Source: Sva-07 sp963829585
Lineage (GTDB): Bacteria > Actinomycetota > Acidimicrobiia > Acidimicrobiales > Ilumatobacteraceae
Assembly (NCBI GenBank): GCA_963829585.1
Contig: CAWHJD010000028.1
Span: 62,001 to 126,000, forward strand
DNA length: 64,000 nucleotides
Reading direction: 5' to 3'
In this document: positions 25,641-34,681 of the stretch, piece after piece
How the letters are laid out: every line of letters begins with the position of its first letter
How positions within the stretch are numbered: the first letter of the stretch is position 1
Program-made: the position numbers and the translations under genes
The notes under the pieces: model-generated
What the model saw: only the letters and a program-made list of their open reading frames with translations
Databases searched by the model: none
What the model was told of the DNA's origin: nothing

Positions 25641-26648
25641 ATGACACCGTTGGGTCCGGCGAGCGTGTCGCCGAAGGCCGCCGCGACCGCCTCGACGGCG
25701 ACGTGGCCGAGCGGGGCCGCTGCCGGCACACGATGGGCGGCCGGCCCGCCGACCGAGACGGTCGCGGAGCTGCTGCGCACCCTGGAGTTGACCATCAACG
25801 GTCGCCTCGACGGCGTGTTGCACGGCAACCATCAGGGGCTGACGCCCGGCCACGGATCCGAACCCGGCGAGTCACGGCTGTACCAGCCGGGTGACGACGT
25901 GCGCCGCATCGACTGGAACATCACGGCGCGCACACGCGAGACACACGTTCGCGAGCAGATCGCCGACCGGGACCTGACCGCCTGGCTCGTCGTCGACGCC
26001 TCGGCCACGATGCAGTTCGGTACCACCGTCAACGACAAGGCCCAGGTCGCCGTTGCTGCGGCAGCCTGTGTCGGATTCCTGACGGCGCGCAACCAGAACC
26101 GCCTCGGCGCCGTCCTCGTCGCCGGCCCGTCGATCCACGTGATTCCCCCACGTTCCGGATCGAACCAGGTGCGCGCCGTGTTGTCGACGCTCAGCAGCCC
26201 TCCGGAATCGGAGGGTCTCGGTCGTGCCGACCTCGCGGGCGCCATCGACCGGGTCGGCGCGATCGCCAACCGACGAGGATTCGTCGCGGTCATCAGCGAC
26301 TTCGCGGGCGAATCGTGGCAACCGTCCCTCGCACGGCTGAGCCTTCGCCACGACCTGCTCGCCATCACCGTGCACGATCCCCGCGAGTACGACATCCCGC
26401 CGATCGGCCTCGTCGACGTGGTCGATCCGTCGACCGGCGCCGTTCGGGAGGTCCGGGTGACTGCCAAGGTTCAGCAACGCTTCGCCGCCGCGGCCACCGA
26501 GGAACGCAACCGGCGCGACACTGCGCTCGGACGATCGGGTGCCGACGTCATCGAGCTGACGACCGATGGCGACTGGCTCGGCGCGATCGTGCAGCACACC
26601 CGCCGCAAGCGGGTTCAGGCGGTTCGCGGTGACGGGATCAAACGATGA
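25641..26648 (+). CDS. DUF58 domain protein
   Basis: The 335-residue protein has the DUF58 hallmark RLYQPGDDVRRIDWNITART (about residues 80-99) followed by a degenerate vWA-like fold (WLVVDASATM). Proteins of this family are nearly always encoded beside MoxR. It begins two bases after the MoxR stop, and its stop overlaps the next start. The first 45 residues are Ala/Thr/Pro-rich. The molecular role is unknown; a MoxR client is the best inference. Confidence 0.92.
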   Translation: MTPLGPASVSPKAAATASTATWPSGAAAGTRWAAGPPTETVAELLRTLELTINGRLDGVLHGNHQGLTPGHGSEPGESRLYQPGDDVRRIDWNITARTRETHVREQIADRDLTAWLVVDASATMQFGTTVNDKAQVAVAAAACVGFLTARNQNRLGAVLVAGPSIHVIPPRSGSNQVRAVLSTLSSPPESEGLGRADLAGAIDRVGAIANRRGFVAVISDFAGESWQPSLARLSLRHDLLAITVHDPREYDIPPIGLVDVVDPSTGAVREVRVTAKVQQRFAAAATEERNRRDTALGRSGADVIELTTDGDWLGAIVQHTRRKRVQAVRGDGIKR

Positions 26649-27625
26649 GCACCGACTTCCTCGCCCCCGAACGCCTCTGGCTGCTCCTGCTCGTGGTCGC
26701 GCTCGGCATCGCCTACGTCGCGGTGCTGAAGTGGCGGCGGGTGGCGGCGGTGCGCTTCACCCAGGTGGACCTGCTCGACAAAGTCGCACCGGCGCGTCCT
26801 CGTTGGCGCCGCCACGTGGTTGCGGTGTTGATGCTGCTCGGGCTCGCCTTCGCCGTCGTGGCAACGGCGCGGCCCGTCGAACGAAGCACGGAGAACGTGC
26901 GCAGCGAGGGGCGGATCCTCGTCCTGTTCGACGTGTCGTTGTCGATGATGGCCGACGACGTCGATCCCGACCGGTTCGTCGCAGCCCAAGAGGCAGCGCG
27001 GAACTTCGTCGCCGAGGTGGACGACGGCGTGGAGGTCGGCCTGGTCTCCTTCTCCGGCAACGTCAACATCGAAGTCGACCCCACCCTCGATCGGGCAGCG
27101 ATGGAACGCGGCATCGACAACCTCGAACTCGCCGAGTCGACGGCGATCGGGGAGGCGCTCGCAGCCGGCACGCGGCTGCTGGTGAATTCGGCCGACCCCG
27201 AGGCCGACCCCGACGAGGCGCCGGGTGTGATGGTCCTGCTCAGTGACGGCGAGACGACGGTCGGTCGGCCGACCGAAGAGGGGGCTCAGGACGCGGCTGC
27301 GGCGGGCATCCCGGTGTACACGATCGCCTTCGGGACCGAGGATGGACAGATCGTCGACCCGGCGAGCGGTGATGTGGTTCCCGTGCCGGTGCGGCCCGAG
27401 GATCTCGCCCTCGTCGCCGAAACGACGGGCGGCGAGGCGTTCGAGGCTCGTACCGGTGACGAACTCGCCTCCGCGTACGGCCAGATCGCCGAATCGCTCG
27501 GCACGACGATCGGGGAACCTGTCGAGGTCGTCACCGAGCTGACCTGGCAGTGGGCGCTCGCCGCGTTCCTGGTCCTCGGTGTGGCGTGGGCGCTCAGCCT
27601 GTGGTGGCTGCGCGGCATGGTTTGA
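26645..27625 (+). CDS. vWA-domain membrane protein (BatA/BatB-like)
   Basis: The 326-residue protein has two N-terminal hydrophobic helices (about 10-27 and 57-75), a vWA domain with an intact MIDAS (DVSLSM, then a conserved Thr in STAIGEAL and LSDGET), and a C-terminal helix (about 300-320). The vWA domain would lie between membrane anchors. It is the last gene of the MoxR-DUF58-vWA operon; TPR or batD-like genes that often complete the set are absent. The 3' end is duplicated in tandem. Confidence 0.93.
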   Translation: MSTDFLAPERLWLLLLVVALGIAYVAVLKWRRVAAVRFTQVDLLDKVAPARPRWRRHVVAVLMLLGLAFAVVATARPVERSTENVRSEGRILVLFDVSLSMMADDVDPDRFVAAQEAARNFVAEVDDGVEVGLVSFSGNVNIEVDPTLDRAAMERGIDNLELAESTAIGEALAAGTRLLVNSADPEADPDEAPGVMVLLSDGETTVGRPTEEGAQDAAAAGIPVYTIAFGTEDGQIVDPASGDVVPVPVRPEDLALVAETTGGEAFEARTGDELASAYGQIAESLGTTIGEPVEVVTELTWQWALAAFLVLGVAWALSLWWLRGMV

Positions 27626-27667
27626 GCGGCATGGTTTGAGCGGCGGGGTCTGAGCGGCGCGGTTCAC
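27612..27667 (+). repeat. Four 14-base tandem units spanning the vWA stop codon
   Basis: GCGGCATGGTTTGA occurs twice exactly, followed by two diverged copies. The first unit contains the true stop codon and the last overlaps the stop of convergent larE. Confidence 0.85.
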
Positions 27668-28497
27668 CCGTTGAGGTTGCCGCTGCGGAAACCTTCGAGA
27701 TCGACGGTGACGTAGCGGTAGCCCGCAGCCTTCACGGCGGCCACCACGTCGGTGCCTCGTTCGATCATGCCGGGGAGATCGACGAGGTCGACCTCGATAC
27801 GCGCCGTGTCGCCGTAGTGGCGGACGCGGACCTGACGGAAGCCGAGCCGATGAAGCGCCGCCTCGGCGCGGTCGACGCGACCGAGGATCTCGACCGAGAC
27901 CTGGGTGCCGTACGGGATGCGGCTGGCGAGGCACGCAGCAGCCGGTTTGTCCCACGTGCGCAGGCCGAGCGACTGCGACGCCGCCCGGACGTCGGCCTTG
28001 GTGAAGCCGGCGACCACGAGCGGGAACTCGGCTCCCGCGTCGCTCGCTGCACGTTGACCCGGACGATGGTCGCCCTCACCATCGGGTCGCACGTCGTCGA
28101 GGTTGACGCCGAGCACGATCGTGGCTCCCTCGTCGGCCGCGATCGGCCCGACGACGTCCATCAGTTCCGCCTTGCAGTGGAAGCAGCGATCGGTGTCGTT
28201 GAGTCGATATGCCGCCCGCTCCATCTCGGCGGTCTCGATCGCGGTCCATCGCAGCCCCCACTCGTCGGCGAGCGCACGACAGTCACGTTCCTCGTCGCCG
28301 GCGAGCGATGGCGACACGGCGGTGACCGCGTGAGCATGCTCGGGCCCGAGCGTGCTGTGGGCGACCGCGGCCAGGAACGCCGAATCGGCGCCTCCGCTGA
28401 AGGCCACCACGACGCGGCCGATCCGGCGCAACTCGGATTCGAGCGCCTCGACCTTGGCGGCGAGCAGCGGTTCGATGTCCGAGTCGGGGCCAGTCAC
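27664..28497 (-). CDS. larE: ATP-dependent sulfur transferase LarE-like
   Basis: LarE donates sulfur to build the nickel-pincer nucleotide cofactor of lactate racemase-like enzymes. The 277-residue protein has the PP-loop SGGADSAF, DRCFHCKAEL and DKPAAACLASRIPYG with the sacrificial Cys position intact. A small variation, VNLDDVRPDGEGDHRPGQ, replaces the usual TDD region. LarA, LarB and LarC are not in the window, so the partner must lie elsewhere or the role differs. GTG is the start, with a CATACT box 6 bases upstream. Confidence 0.9.
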   Translation of the reverse strand: MTGPDSDIEPLLAAKVEALESELRRIGRVVVAFSGGADSAFLAAVAHSTLGPEHAHAVTAVSPSLAGDEERDCRALADEWGLRWTAIETAEMERAAYRLNDTDRCFHCKAELMDVVGPIAADEGATIVLGVNLDDVRPDGEGDHRPGQRAASDAGAEFPLVVAGFTKADVRAASQSLGLRTWDKPAAACLASRIPYGTQVSVEILGRVDRAEAALHRLGFRQVRVRHYGDTARIEVDLVDLPGMIERGTDVVAAVKAAGYRYVTVDLEGFRSGNLNG

Positions 28498-28520
28498 GCA
28501 CGCAGTATGCCGCGGCGCGC

Positions 28521-29564
28521 TCAGAGCAGGTCGCGGAGCTGTTCGATGGTCTTGACCGGGTCGGCTCCCACCGGGCTCACCGAGAGGTGGGTGACGCCCG
28601 CTTCCTTGTACGCAGCGAGCCGCTCCTTCACGTATCCCACCGGGCCGACGAGGTTGGTCTTCTCCAGCATCTCGGCGGGCACCGCGGCCGCGGCCTCGTC
28701 CTTCTTGCCCGACAGGTACAGATCCTGGATCTCGATGGCCTCGTCGACGTAGCCGTAGCGCTGACAGATCGTGTTGTAGAAGTTCTGGTCGCGCGCACCC
28801 ATGCCGCCGACGTAGAGCGCCGTGTTCGGGCGGGAGTAGTCGAGGATGCGGCTCTGCGCCTCACCGGTGAGTTCGTCACCGATGGCCACCATGCCGCCCG
28901 CCGAGATCTGGAGTTGGCCGAGCGAGGGATCACGCTCGGCCTGGCCGGCCTTGAGATCGTCGCCCCACACCGTGTGGAACTTCTCGGGGTCGAAGAAGAT
29001 CGGCAGCCAGCCGTCGGCGTACTTGGCGGTGTTCTTCACCGACTGGCCCATCAGGCTCGCCCAGAAGATCGGGATGTTCTCGCGCACCGGATGGTTGATG
29101 AGCTTCAACGGCTTGCCCAGCCCGGTTCCTTCACCTTCGGGAAGCGGGATCTTCACGGTCGGGCCGTCGTACACGACCTTCTCGCGTCGCCATGTCATCC
29201 GGCAGACGTTGATGTAGTCGCGAATCCGCGGCATCGGCTTGTCGTACGCGACGCCGTGGAAGCCTTCGATCACCTGGGGACCCGAAGCGCCGAGCCCGAG
29301 CGTGAACCGCCCGCCCGAGACGAAGTCGAGACCGGCGGCGGTCTGTGCCATGCAGGTCGCCGTTCGGGAGAACACGTTCAAGATGCCCGACCCGATCTCG
29401 ATCGTCGAGGTCTTGGCGGCGAGATAGCCCATCTGCGACACGGCGTCGAAGCTGTACGCCTCGGGCACCCACACCATGTCGAGCCCGGCCTTCTCGAGCT
29501 CGACGACCTTCGCGACGTCTGCATGGAAGTCACCCGAGTAGTTGATCATCATCGACAGCTTCAT
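28521..29564 (-). CDS. LLM-class F420-dependent oxidoreductase
   Basis: The 347-residue protein is a TIM-barrel luciferase-like monooxygenase with MVWVPEAYSFDAVS, TSTIEIGSGI, GRFTLGLGASGPQVIEGFHG and PIFWASLMGQ. Actinobacterial relatives use coenzyme F420. The substrate is not predictable. It stands alone, with a TATCCT box 8 bases before ATG 29564, divergent from the GH29 gene. Confidence 0.92.
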   Translation of the reverse strand: MKLSMMINYSGDFHADVAKVVELEKAGLDMVWVPEAYSFDAVSQMGYLAAKTSTIEIGSGILNVFSRTATCMAQTAAGLDFVSGGRFTLGLGASGPQVIEGFHGVAYDKPMPRIRDYINVCRMTWRREKVVYDGPTVKIPLPEGEGTGLGKPLKLINHPVRENIPIFWASLMGQSVKNTAKYADGWLPIFFDPEKFHTVWGDDLKAGQAERDPSLGQLQISAGGMVAIGDELTGEAQSRILDYSRPNTALYVGGMGARDQNFYNTICQRYGYVDEAIEIQDLYLSGKKDEAAAAVPAEMLEKTNLVGPVGYVKERLAAYKEAGVTHLSVSPVGADPVKTIEQLRDLL

Positions 29565-29572
29565 GGGGCCGA

Positions 29573-29578
29573 AGGATA
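29573..29578 (-). promoter_or_regulatory. -10 box TATCCT of the LLM gene
   Basis: It lies 8 bases from the start in the divergent region. Confidence 0.45.
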
Positions 29579-29677
29579 TGTGGCGACGAGTCGTGGGGAC
29601 CCATCGAAGCGTGATCGCTCACGTTCGAGCCGGCGCGGTTCGTCGAGATTTCTGCGACGCGCGAGACTGCCCGTCCG

Positions 29678-31831
29678 ATGGGGATGCCGAGATGGTGGGA
29701 CGAGCGGCGTTTCGGGATCTTCGTCCACTCCGACCTTGCCAGCGTCCCGGCGTGGTCGCCGATCGGCGAGTACGCCGACTGGTACCGCAGCCACATGGGC
29801 GACGACGTCACCGACGTCGTGCTGCACCCGCGCCCGATGGTGGAGGTCCTCGCGCACCACCGCGACCGCTGGGGGCACATCGAGACCTACGACGACTTCC
29901 TTGCGCTGTTGACCTACGAAGCGTTCGACGCCGAAGCGTGGGCGCGTCTGGCGGTCGACGCGGGCGCCGGCTACACGGTGTTCGTGGCCAAGCACCACGA
30001 CGGGTGGGCCTGGTGGGACGCGCCGAACACGAACCGCACGCTGCTCTCCGACGGACCACGGCGAAACGTGCTCGCCGAATACGCAGCAGCCTGCGAGCGC
30101 AACGGGCTCGTGTTCGGCACCGGCTACTCGCTCCTGGACTGGGGTGACCCGCGCTATCCGGGCAGCGACTACGTCGGTGAGGTGCTGCATCCCCATGTGC
30201 TCGACCTCGTCGAGCGGTACGGGTCGAGCATGTTGTGGGGTGACGGCCACTGGGGCCACGGTCCCGACCACTGGCGAACACGCGAGCTCCTCGACGAGGT
30301 CTGGTCGATCGATCCCGACATCGTCGTGAACGACCGATGGTCGGCGGCCGACGACGTGGGCCCCGCGGGACGTCCCGGCACGGTGCGCACGTTCGAGTAC
30401 GAGATGCCCGACGGCATCGTCGACGATCCGTGGGAGTTGCGTCGGGGGGTGGGCTCGAGCTTCGGGCACAACCGGGCCGAGCGGGCCGAACACCACCTCT
30501 CCGGCCACGGGATCGTCGCGCTCCTGACCGAGGTGGTGTCGAAGGGCGGGCACCTCCTGCTCGGTATCGGTCCCGATGCCGACGGAACAGTGCCGCACCT
30601 GCAGGCCGAACCGTTGCGCGACGCCGGTGGTTGGATCCGCCGGCACGACTCGCTGCTCGCCGCGTCGAGGCCGTGGCGAACCTGGGGCGACCAGCACGTG
30701 CGCTACCTCGACGTCGACGGAACACTGCACGCCGTCGACATCGGTGGACACGCCCACTTCGCCGCACTCGGCTCCGATTGCTGCCGTGTCGAGTCGGTCG
30801 AACTGGTGGACCCGACGGCGGGCGACGTCGAGTTCCTGCGGTTCCACCAGGACGCCGACGCGCTGCACCTCGACCTGCCCCGCCTGCTCTCCGATCGGCG
30901 CGAGCGGCGCGTCGACGACATACGCGTGTACCGCATCGTGTACTCGGACATCGAGCAACCGAGCGCGCTGTTCCAGCCCCAGCCACGCGAGCCGATCGCC
31001 CTGGCACCGCTGATGCGCGACGTCGCGCCGGGCGACATCGTGCAGCTGGGCGACGGCGTGTACACCGGGCCGGTCACGGTGCCGCGAGGGGTGGTCATAC
31101 GAGGCCTCGGTGGTCACCGCACCGTGATCGACGGTGGCGGCACGACCGCCGTCACGCTCGAGGGTGCCGCACGTCTCGAACATCTCTCGGTGACGGGCGG
31201 CCCCGCCCGTGTCGCCCGACACCCGGGCGCCACCGTCTCGATCACCGGCCCATCGGCAACCGTGCTCGGCTGTCGGATCGACGGGCACGTGGTGGCCCAC
31301 GCCAGTGACGTACTGATCCGCGCCACCACGGCGTCAGGAATCGTCGCCGACGGTGTCGACCGGCTCTCGGTCTCGCGGTGTCAGCTGTCGGGCATGCACT
31401 GGGACGTCGGGGTGCATCTCATCGGCGGGAGCGGCCACGAGATCGATTCCAGTGAACTCACCGACCATCTGTGCGCGGTCAGGGTGTCCGATGCGACCGC
31501 CGTCGTCGTGCGCGGCAACAACATCACGGCGCGCTGGTGGGGTGTCCACCTCGAGCGGACCGAGGGCGCGCACGTCCACGGCAACTTCATCGGCCACACC
31601 ATGCGTGGCGTCGACATCGACGGAGGTTCGCAGGCGCTGGTCGACGGCAACGCGGTGTGCAACGGCGACAGCGGCTGCATCGTGCAGTGGGGAGCGTCGG
31701 ACTGCGACGTCAGCGGCAATCGTTGGGAACGCTGCCGCATCGGCGTGCTGCAGTGGGAGGCTCCGGGCCTGCGCCTGCACGCCAACGAGTCCACCGACCT
31801 CCACGACTCCCCCCTCGTCACCGGCCCGTAG
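29678..31831 (+). CDS. GH29 alpha-L-fucosidase fused to a right-handed beta-helix domain
   Basis: The 717-residue protein has a GH29 catalytic domain (about 1-440): WWDERRFGIFVHSDLASVPAW in parts, VAKHHDGWAWWD, and SMLWGDGHW with the presumed nucleophile Asp 189. From about 443 the sequence changes to a parallel beta-helix (GDIVQLGDGVYTGPVTVPRG, then PbH1-like repeats such as VVRGNNITARWWGVHLER), as in NosD or carbohydrate-surface proteins. No signal peptide is visible from ATG 29678, so it may act in the cytoplasm or be exported otherwise. Catalytic residues look intact. No sugar transporter is adjacent. Confidence 0.88.
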   Translation: MGMPRWWDERRFGIFVHSDLASVPAWSPIGEYADWYRSHMGDDVTDVVLHPRPMVEVLAHHRDRWGHIETYDDFLALLTYEAFDAEAWARLAVDAGAGYTVFVAKHHDGWAWWDAPNTNRTLLSDGPRRNVLAEYAAACERNGLVFGTGYSLLDWGDPRYPGSDYVGEVLHPHVLDLVERYGSSMLWGDGHWGHGPDHWRTRELLDEVWSIDPDIVVNDRWSAADDVGPAGRPGTVRTFEYEMPDGIVDDPWELRRGVGSSFGHNRAERAEHHLSGHGIVALLTEVVSKGGHLLLGIGPDADGTVPHLQAEPLRDAGGWIRRHDSLLAASRPWRTWGDQHVRYLDVDGTLHAVDIGGHAHFAALGSDCCRVESVELVDPTAGDVEFLRFHQDADALHLDLPRLLSDRRERRVDDIRVYRIVYSDIEQPSALFQPQPREPIALAPLMRDVAPGDIVQLGDGVYTGPVTVPRGVVIRGLGGHRTVIDGGGTTAVTLEGAARLEHLSVTGGPARVARHPGATVSITGPSATVLGCRIDGHVVAHASDVLIRATTASGIVADGVDRLSVSRCQLSGMHWDVGVHLIGGSGHEIDSSELTDHLCAVRVSDATAVVVRGNNITARWWGVHLERTEGAHVHGNFIGHTMRGVDIDGGSQALVDGNAVCNGDSGCIVQWGASDCDVSGNRWERCRIGVLQWEAPGLRLHANESTDLHDSPLVTGP

Positions 31832-31839
31832 GCCTGTGA

Positions 31840-33765
31840 TCAGGCGGACTGGGAGCGACGCTTTGCTTCCCGCGCCCGGTTGGTGGGGTCGAGGTCGGCC
31901 TTGCGGAGACGGATGTTCAACGGGGTCACCTCGACACACTCGTCGTCGGCGATGAACTCCAGCGCACCCTCCAACGACAGCACCCGGTGCGGCGTCAGCT
32001 TGACCGTTTCGTCGGCAGAGGCCGCACGAACGTTGGTCATCTTCTTCTCACGACAGATGTTGACGTCCATGTCGCCGGCGCGTGAGTTCTCGCCGACGAT
32101 CATGCCGCAGTACACCTCGGTGCCCGGACCGACCATCATCGCGGCGCGGTCCTGCAGGTTCATCATGGCGTAGGTGGTGGCGGGGCCGGTACGGTCGGCG
32201 ACCAGCACGCCCGACTGACGCGAACGGATCTCACCGGCCCACGGCTCGTAGCCCTCGAAGGTGTGGCTGATGACGCCGGTGCCTCGTGTCTCGGTGAGGA
32301 ACTCGGTACGGAATCCGATGAGCCCACGGGCCGGGACGAGGTAGTCGAGTCGTACCCAGCCGGTACCACCCATGTTCTGCATGCGCGCCTTGCGAGTGGC
32401 GAGGAGCTGCGTGACGGCACCGAGGTGTTCGTTCGGCACGTCGATGGTGACCCGTTCGACCGGCTCGTACACCTTGCCGTCGACCTCGTGGGTGAGCACG
32501 ACCGGCTTGCCGACGTTGAGTTCGAAGCCCTCACGGCGCATCTGCTCGACGAGGATCGCCAGCTGCAGTTCACCGCGGGCCTGGACCTCCCAGGCGTCGG
32601 GACGCTCGGTGGGCAGCACCCGGATGCTCACGTTGCCGACGAGTTCGGCATCGAGACGGTTCTTCACCAGGCGGGCGGTCAGCTTCTTGCCCTCGCGGCC
32701 GGCGAGTGGAGAGGTGTTGATGCCGATGGTCATCGACAGAGCCGGCTCGTCGACGGTGATCACCGGCAGCGGACGGGGATCCTCGGGGTCGGCGAGGGTC
32801 TCACCGATGTAGATCTCCTCGATGCCGGCCACGGCGACGAGGTCTCCCTGGCGGGCGCTGTCGACGGGGACACGCGTGAGGTGCTCGGTGAGGAACAATT
32901 CGGCGATCTTGGCTCGAGCGACCGTGCCGTCGCGCTTGCACCACGCGACCGACTGGCCCTTCCTGATCTCGCCCTCCATCACGCGCAGGAGCGCCAGACG
33001 TCCGAGGTACGGCGACGCGTCGAGGTTGGTGACCCAGGCCTGGAGCGGATAGCCCTCGTGGTAGGTGGGCGACGGGATGTGGTCGAGCAGGACCGCGACG
33101 AGGTCGGCGAGGTTCTTGTCGCCCTTGCCCTCGACGATCAACCGGTTCGATTCGTCGAGGTCGAGCGTGGCCCAGCCGTCGCGGCCGGAGCAGTAGACGA
33201 TCGGGAACTCGACCTGATGCTCTTTCGCATCGAGGTCGAAGAAGAGTTCGTAGACCTCGTCGATGACCTCGGCCACGCGAGCGTCCGCCCGATCGACCTT
33301 GTTGATCACGAGAATCACGGGAAGGTTGCGGGCCAGCGCCTTGCGCAGGACGAACCGGGTCTGCGGAAGGGGGCCCTCGGCGGCGTCGACGAGCAGCACG
33401 ATGCCGTCGACCATGGTGAGCGCCCGCTCGACCTCGCCACCGAAGTCGGCGTGGCCGGGCGTGTCGACGATGTTCAGGGTGATGTCGTCACCGCTGCGGG
33501 GGTCGTGCCACACGAGCGAGGTGTTCTTGGCGAGGATGGTGATGCCCTTCTCGCGCTCGAGGTCACCCGAGTCCATGACGCGCTCGGCGACCTCCTCGTT
33601 CGCGCGGAATGCGCCCGACTGGTGGAGCATCGCGTCGACGAGCGTGGTCTTGCCGTGGTCGACGTGCGCGACGATCGCCATGTTGCGGATGTCGGCACGG
33701 TGCCGGAGGTTGGCATCGTCGGCTTCAGCCGGTGCCTCGAGGAGGGTCTGGTCGTGAGGGGACAC
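31840..33765 (-). CDS. typA: Ribosome-associated GTPase TypA/BipA
   Basis: The 641-residue GTPase resembles EF-G in its N-terminal part: AHVDHGKTTLVDAML, DTPGHADFGGEVER and NKVDRADAR. Domain II, domains III/V (RGLIGFRTEFLTETRG) and the TypA-specific C-terminal domain follow, ending KRRSQSA. It acts on ribosomes in assembly and stress responses. Its stop is 8 bases from the convergent GH29 stop. TAGCGT lies 8 bases before GTG 33765. Confidence 0.97.
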   Translation of the reverse strand: MSPHDQTLLEAPAEADDANLRHRADIRNMAIVAHVDHGKTTLVDAMLHQSGAFRANEEVAERVMDSGDLEREKGITILAKNTSLVWHDPRSGDDITLNIVDTPGHADFGGEVERALTMVDGIVLLVDAAEGPLPQTRFVLRKALARNLPVILVINKVDRADARVAEVIDEVYELFFDLDAKEHQVEFPIVYCSGRDGWATLDLDESNRLIVEGKGDKNLADLVAVLLDHIPSPTYHEGYPLQAWVTNLDASPYLGRLALLRVMEGEIRKGQSVAWCKRDGTVARAKIAELFLTEHLTRVPVDSARQGDLVAVAGIEEIYIGETLADPEDPRPLPVITVDEPALSMTIGINTSPLAGREGKKLTARLVKNRLDAELVGNVSIRVLPTERPDAWEVQARGELQLAILVEQMRREGFELNVGKPVVLTHEVDGKVYEPVERVTIDVPNEHLGAVTQLLATRKARMQNMGGTGWVRLDYLVPARGLIGFRTEFLTETRGTGVISHTFEGYEPWAGEIRSRQSGVLVADRTGPATTYAMMNLQDRAAMMVGPGTEVYCGMIVGENSRAGDMDVNICREKKMTNVRAASADETVKLTPHRVLSLEGALEFIADDECVEVTPLNIRLRKADLDPTNRAREAKRRSQSA

Positions 33766-33773
33766 AACAGACC

Positions 33774-33779
33774 ACGCTA
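33774..33779 (-). promoter_or_regulatory. -10 box TAGCGT of typA
   Basis: It lies 8 bases before the GTG, in the region shared with the TSUP promoter. Confidence 0.5.
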
Positions 33780-33825
33780 TCGCCCGTTCACGAACGAACG
33801 ATCGCCCCGTCCGACGTCGTCAATG

Positions 33826-33841
33826 ATACCCCCACGGGTAT
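33826..33841 (+). promoter_or_regulatory. CsoR/CstR-type operator before the TSUP gene
   Basis: ATACCC-CCAC-GGGTAT is a perfect inverted repeat with the A/T-flanked C/G core typical of the CsoR/RcnR/CstR repressor family. It overlaps the -10 box at 33839-33844. In CstR systems the regulated genes include TauE/SafE exporters, so persulfide or sulfite control is inferred. No CsoR-family gene is in the window. Confidence 0.6.
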
Positions 33842-33844
33842 ATT
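33839..33844 (+). promoter_or_regulatory. -10 box TATATT of the TSUP gene
   Basis: It lies 6 bases before ATG 33851, overlapping the right half of the operator, so repressor binding would block it. Confidence 0.5.
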
Positions 33845-33850
33845 GGTCGG

Positions 33851-34660
33851 ATGCGAGGCTTGCTGGCGTCACCTCTCGGATTCCTGATCGGGGTGTCCCT
33901 GGGCGCACTGGGCGGCGGCGGTTCGATCCTCGCCGTTCCCGCGCTCGTCTACGCCGCCGGGCAGGATCCGAAAGCCGCCACGACGACCTCACTGGTGCTC
34001 GTCACGATCACGGCACTGATCGGGATCATCCCCCACTGGCGAGCCGGTCGCGTGCGCTTCGCTGCCGGCACCATCTTCGGACTCGCCGGCATCGGTGGCT
34101 CACTGCTGGGGTCTCGCTGGAACAAGGCGGCGGACCCCGACGTGTTACTCCTCGCGTTCTCCGTGCTGATGCTGGTGGCCGCGTACGCCATGTGGCGGCG
34201 TATCAGGACGACTCCCCCACCGGCGAGATCCGCCGGAGCCGCCGCCAACACAGCGGTGCACGCCCAGACCGACGTCCGCATCGATGCAGGAACCGCGGTC
34301 AAGGTGATCCTCGCCGGCTCGTTCGTCGGCCTGCTCACGGGATTCTTCGGTGTCGGCGGCGGGTTCGTCATCGTGCCCGCACTGGTGTTGGCGCTCGGGT
34401 TCACGATGCCCGAAGCCGTCGGCACGTCGCTGCTCGTCATCGCCGTCAACTCGACCGTGGCGCTCGCCACGCGTCTTCCCGGCGGCACCGTCGACTGGGG
34501 GATCGTCGTCCCCTTCACCGTCGCCAGCCTCATCGGCGTCGTGGTCGGCAGCCATCTGGCCAGCACGCGCGATCCGAGTTTCCTGCAGAAGTGGTTCGTC
34601 ATCCTGCTCGTCGCGGTCGCGATCTACACCGCCACACGTTCGATCATCGCGCTCACCTGA
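33851..34660 (+). CDS. TauE/SafE (TSUP) family anion exporter
   Basis: The 269-residue membrane protein has two homologous halves, each opening with a Gly-rich helix (GVSLGALGGGGSILAVPAL and GLLTGFFGVGGGFVIVPAL) and a conserved T-S-L (TTTSLVLV, VGTSLLVI). About eight hydrophobic helices and a cytoplasmic loop of about 35 residues are seen. TSUP proteins export sulfite, sulfoacetate or related sulfur anions. The operator immediately upstream supports a sulfur-stress role. Confidence 0.9.
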   Translation: MRGLLASPLGFLIGVSLGALGGGGSILAVPALVYAAGQDPKAATTTSLVLVTITALIGIIPHWRAGRVRFAAGTIFGLAGIGGSLLGSRWNKAADPDVLLLAFSVLMLVAAYAMWRRIRTTPPPARSAGAAANTAVHAQTDVRIDAGTAVKVILAGSFVGLLTGFFGVGGGFVIVPALVLALGFTMPEAVGTSLLVIAVNSTVALATRLPGGTVDWGIVVPFTVASLIGVVVGSHLASTRDPSFLQKWFVILLVAVAIYTATRSIIALT

Positions 34661-34681
34661 CGCGGCGACCCGGGTTCGACG

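Noticed and set aside
29609..29631. Hairpin with CGTGA/TCACG in the LLM/GH29 divergent region as an operator
   Set aside because: Only 5 bp with a bulge; likely by chance in GC-rich sequence.
31832..31845. GCCTG-TGAT-CAGGC hairpin between GH29 and typA as a terminator
   Set aside because: Only a 5-bp stem overlapping the typA stop; no T-run.
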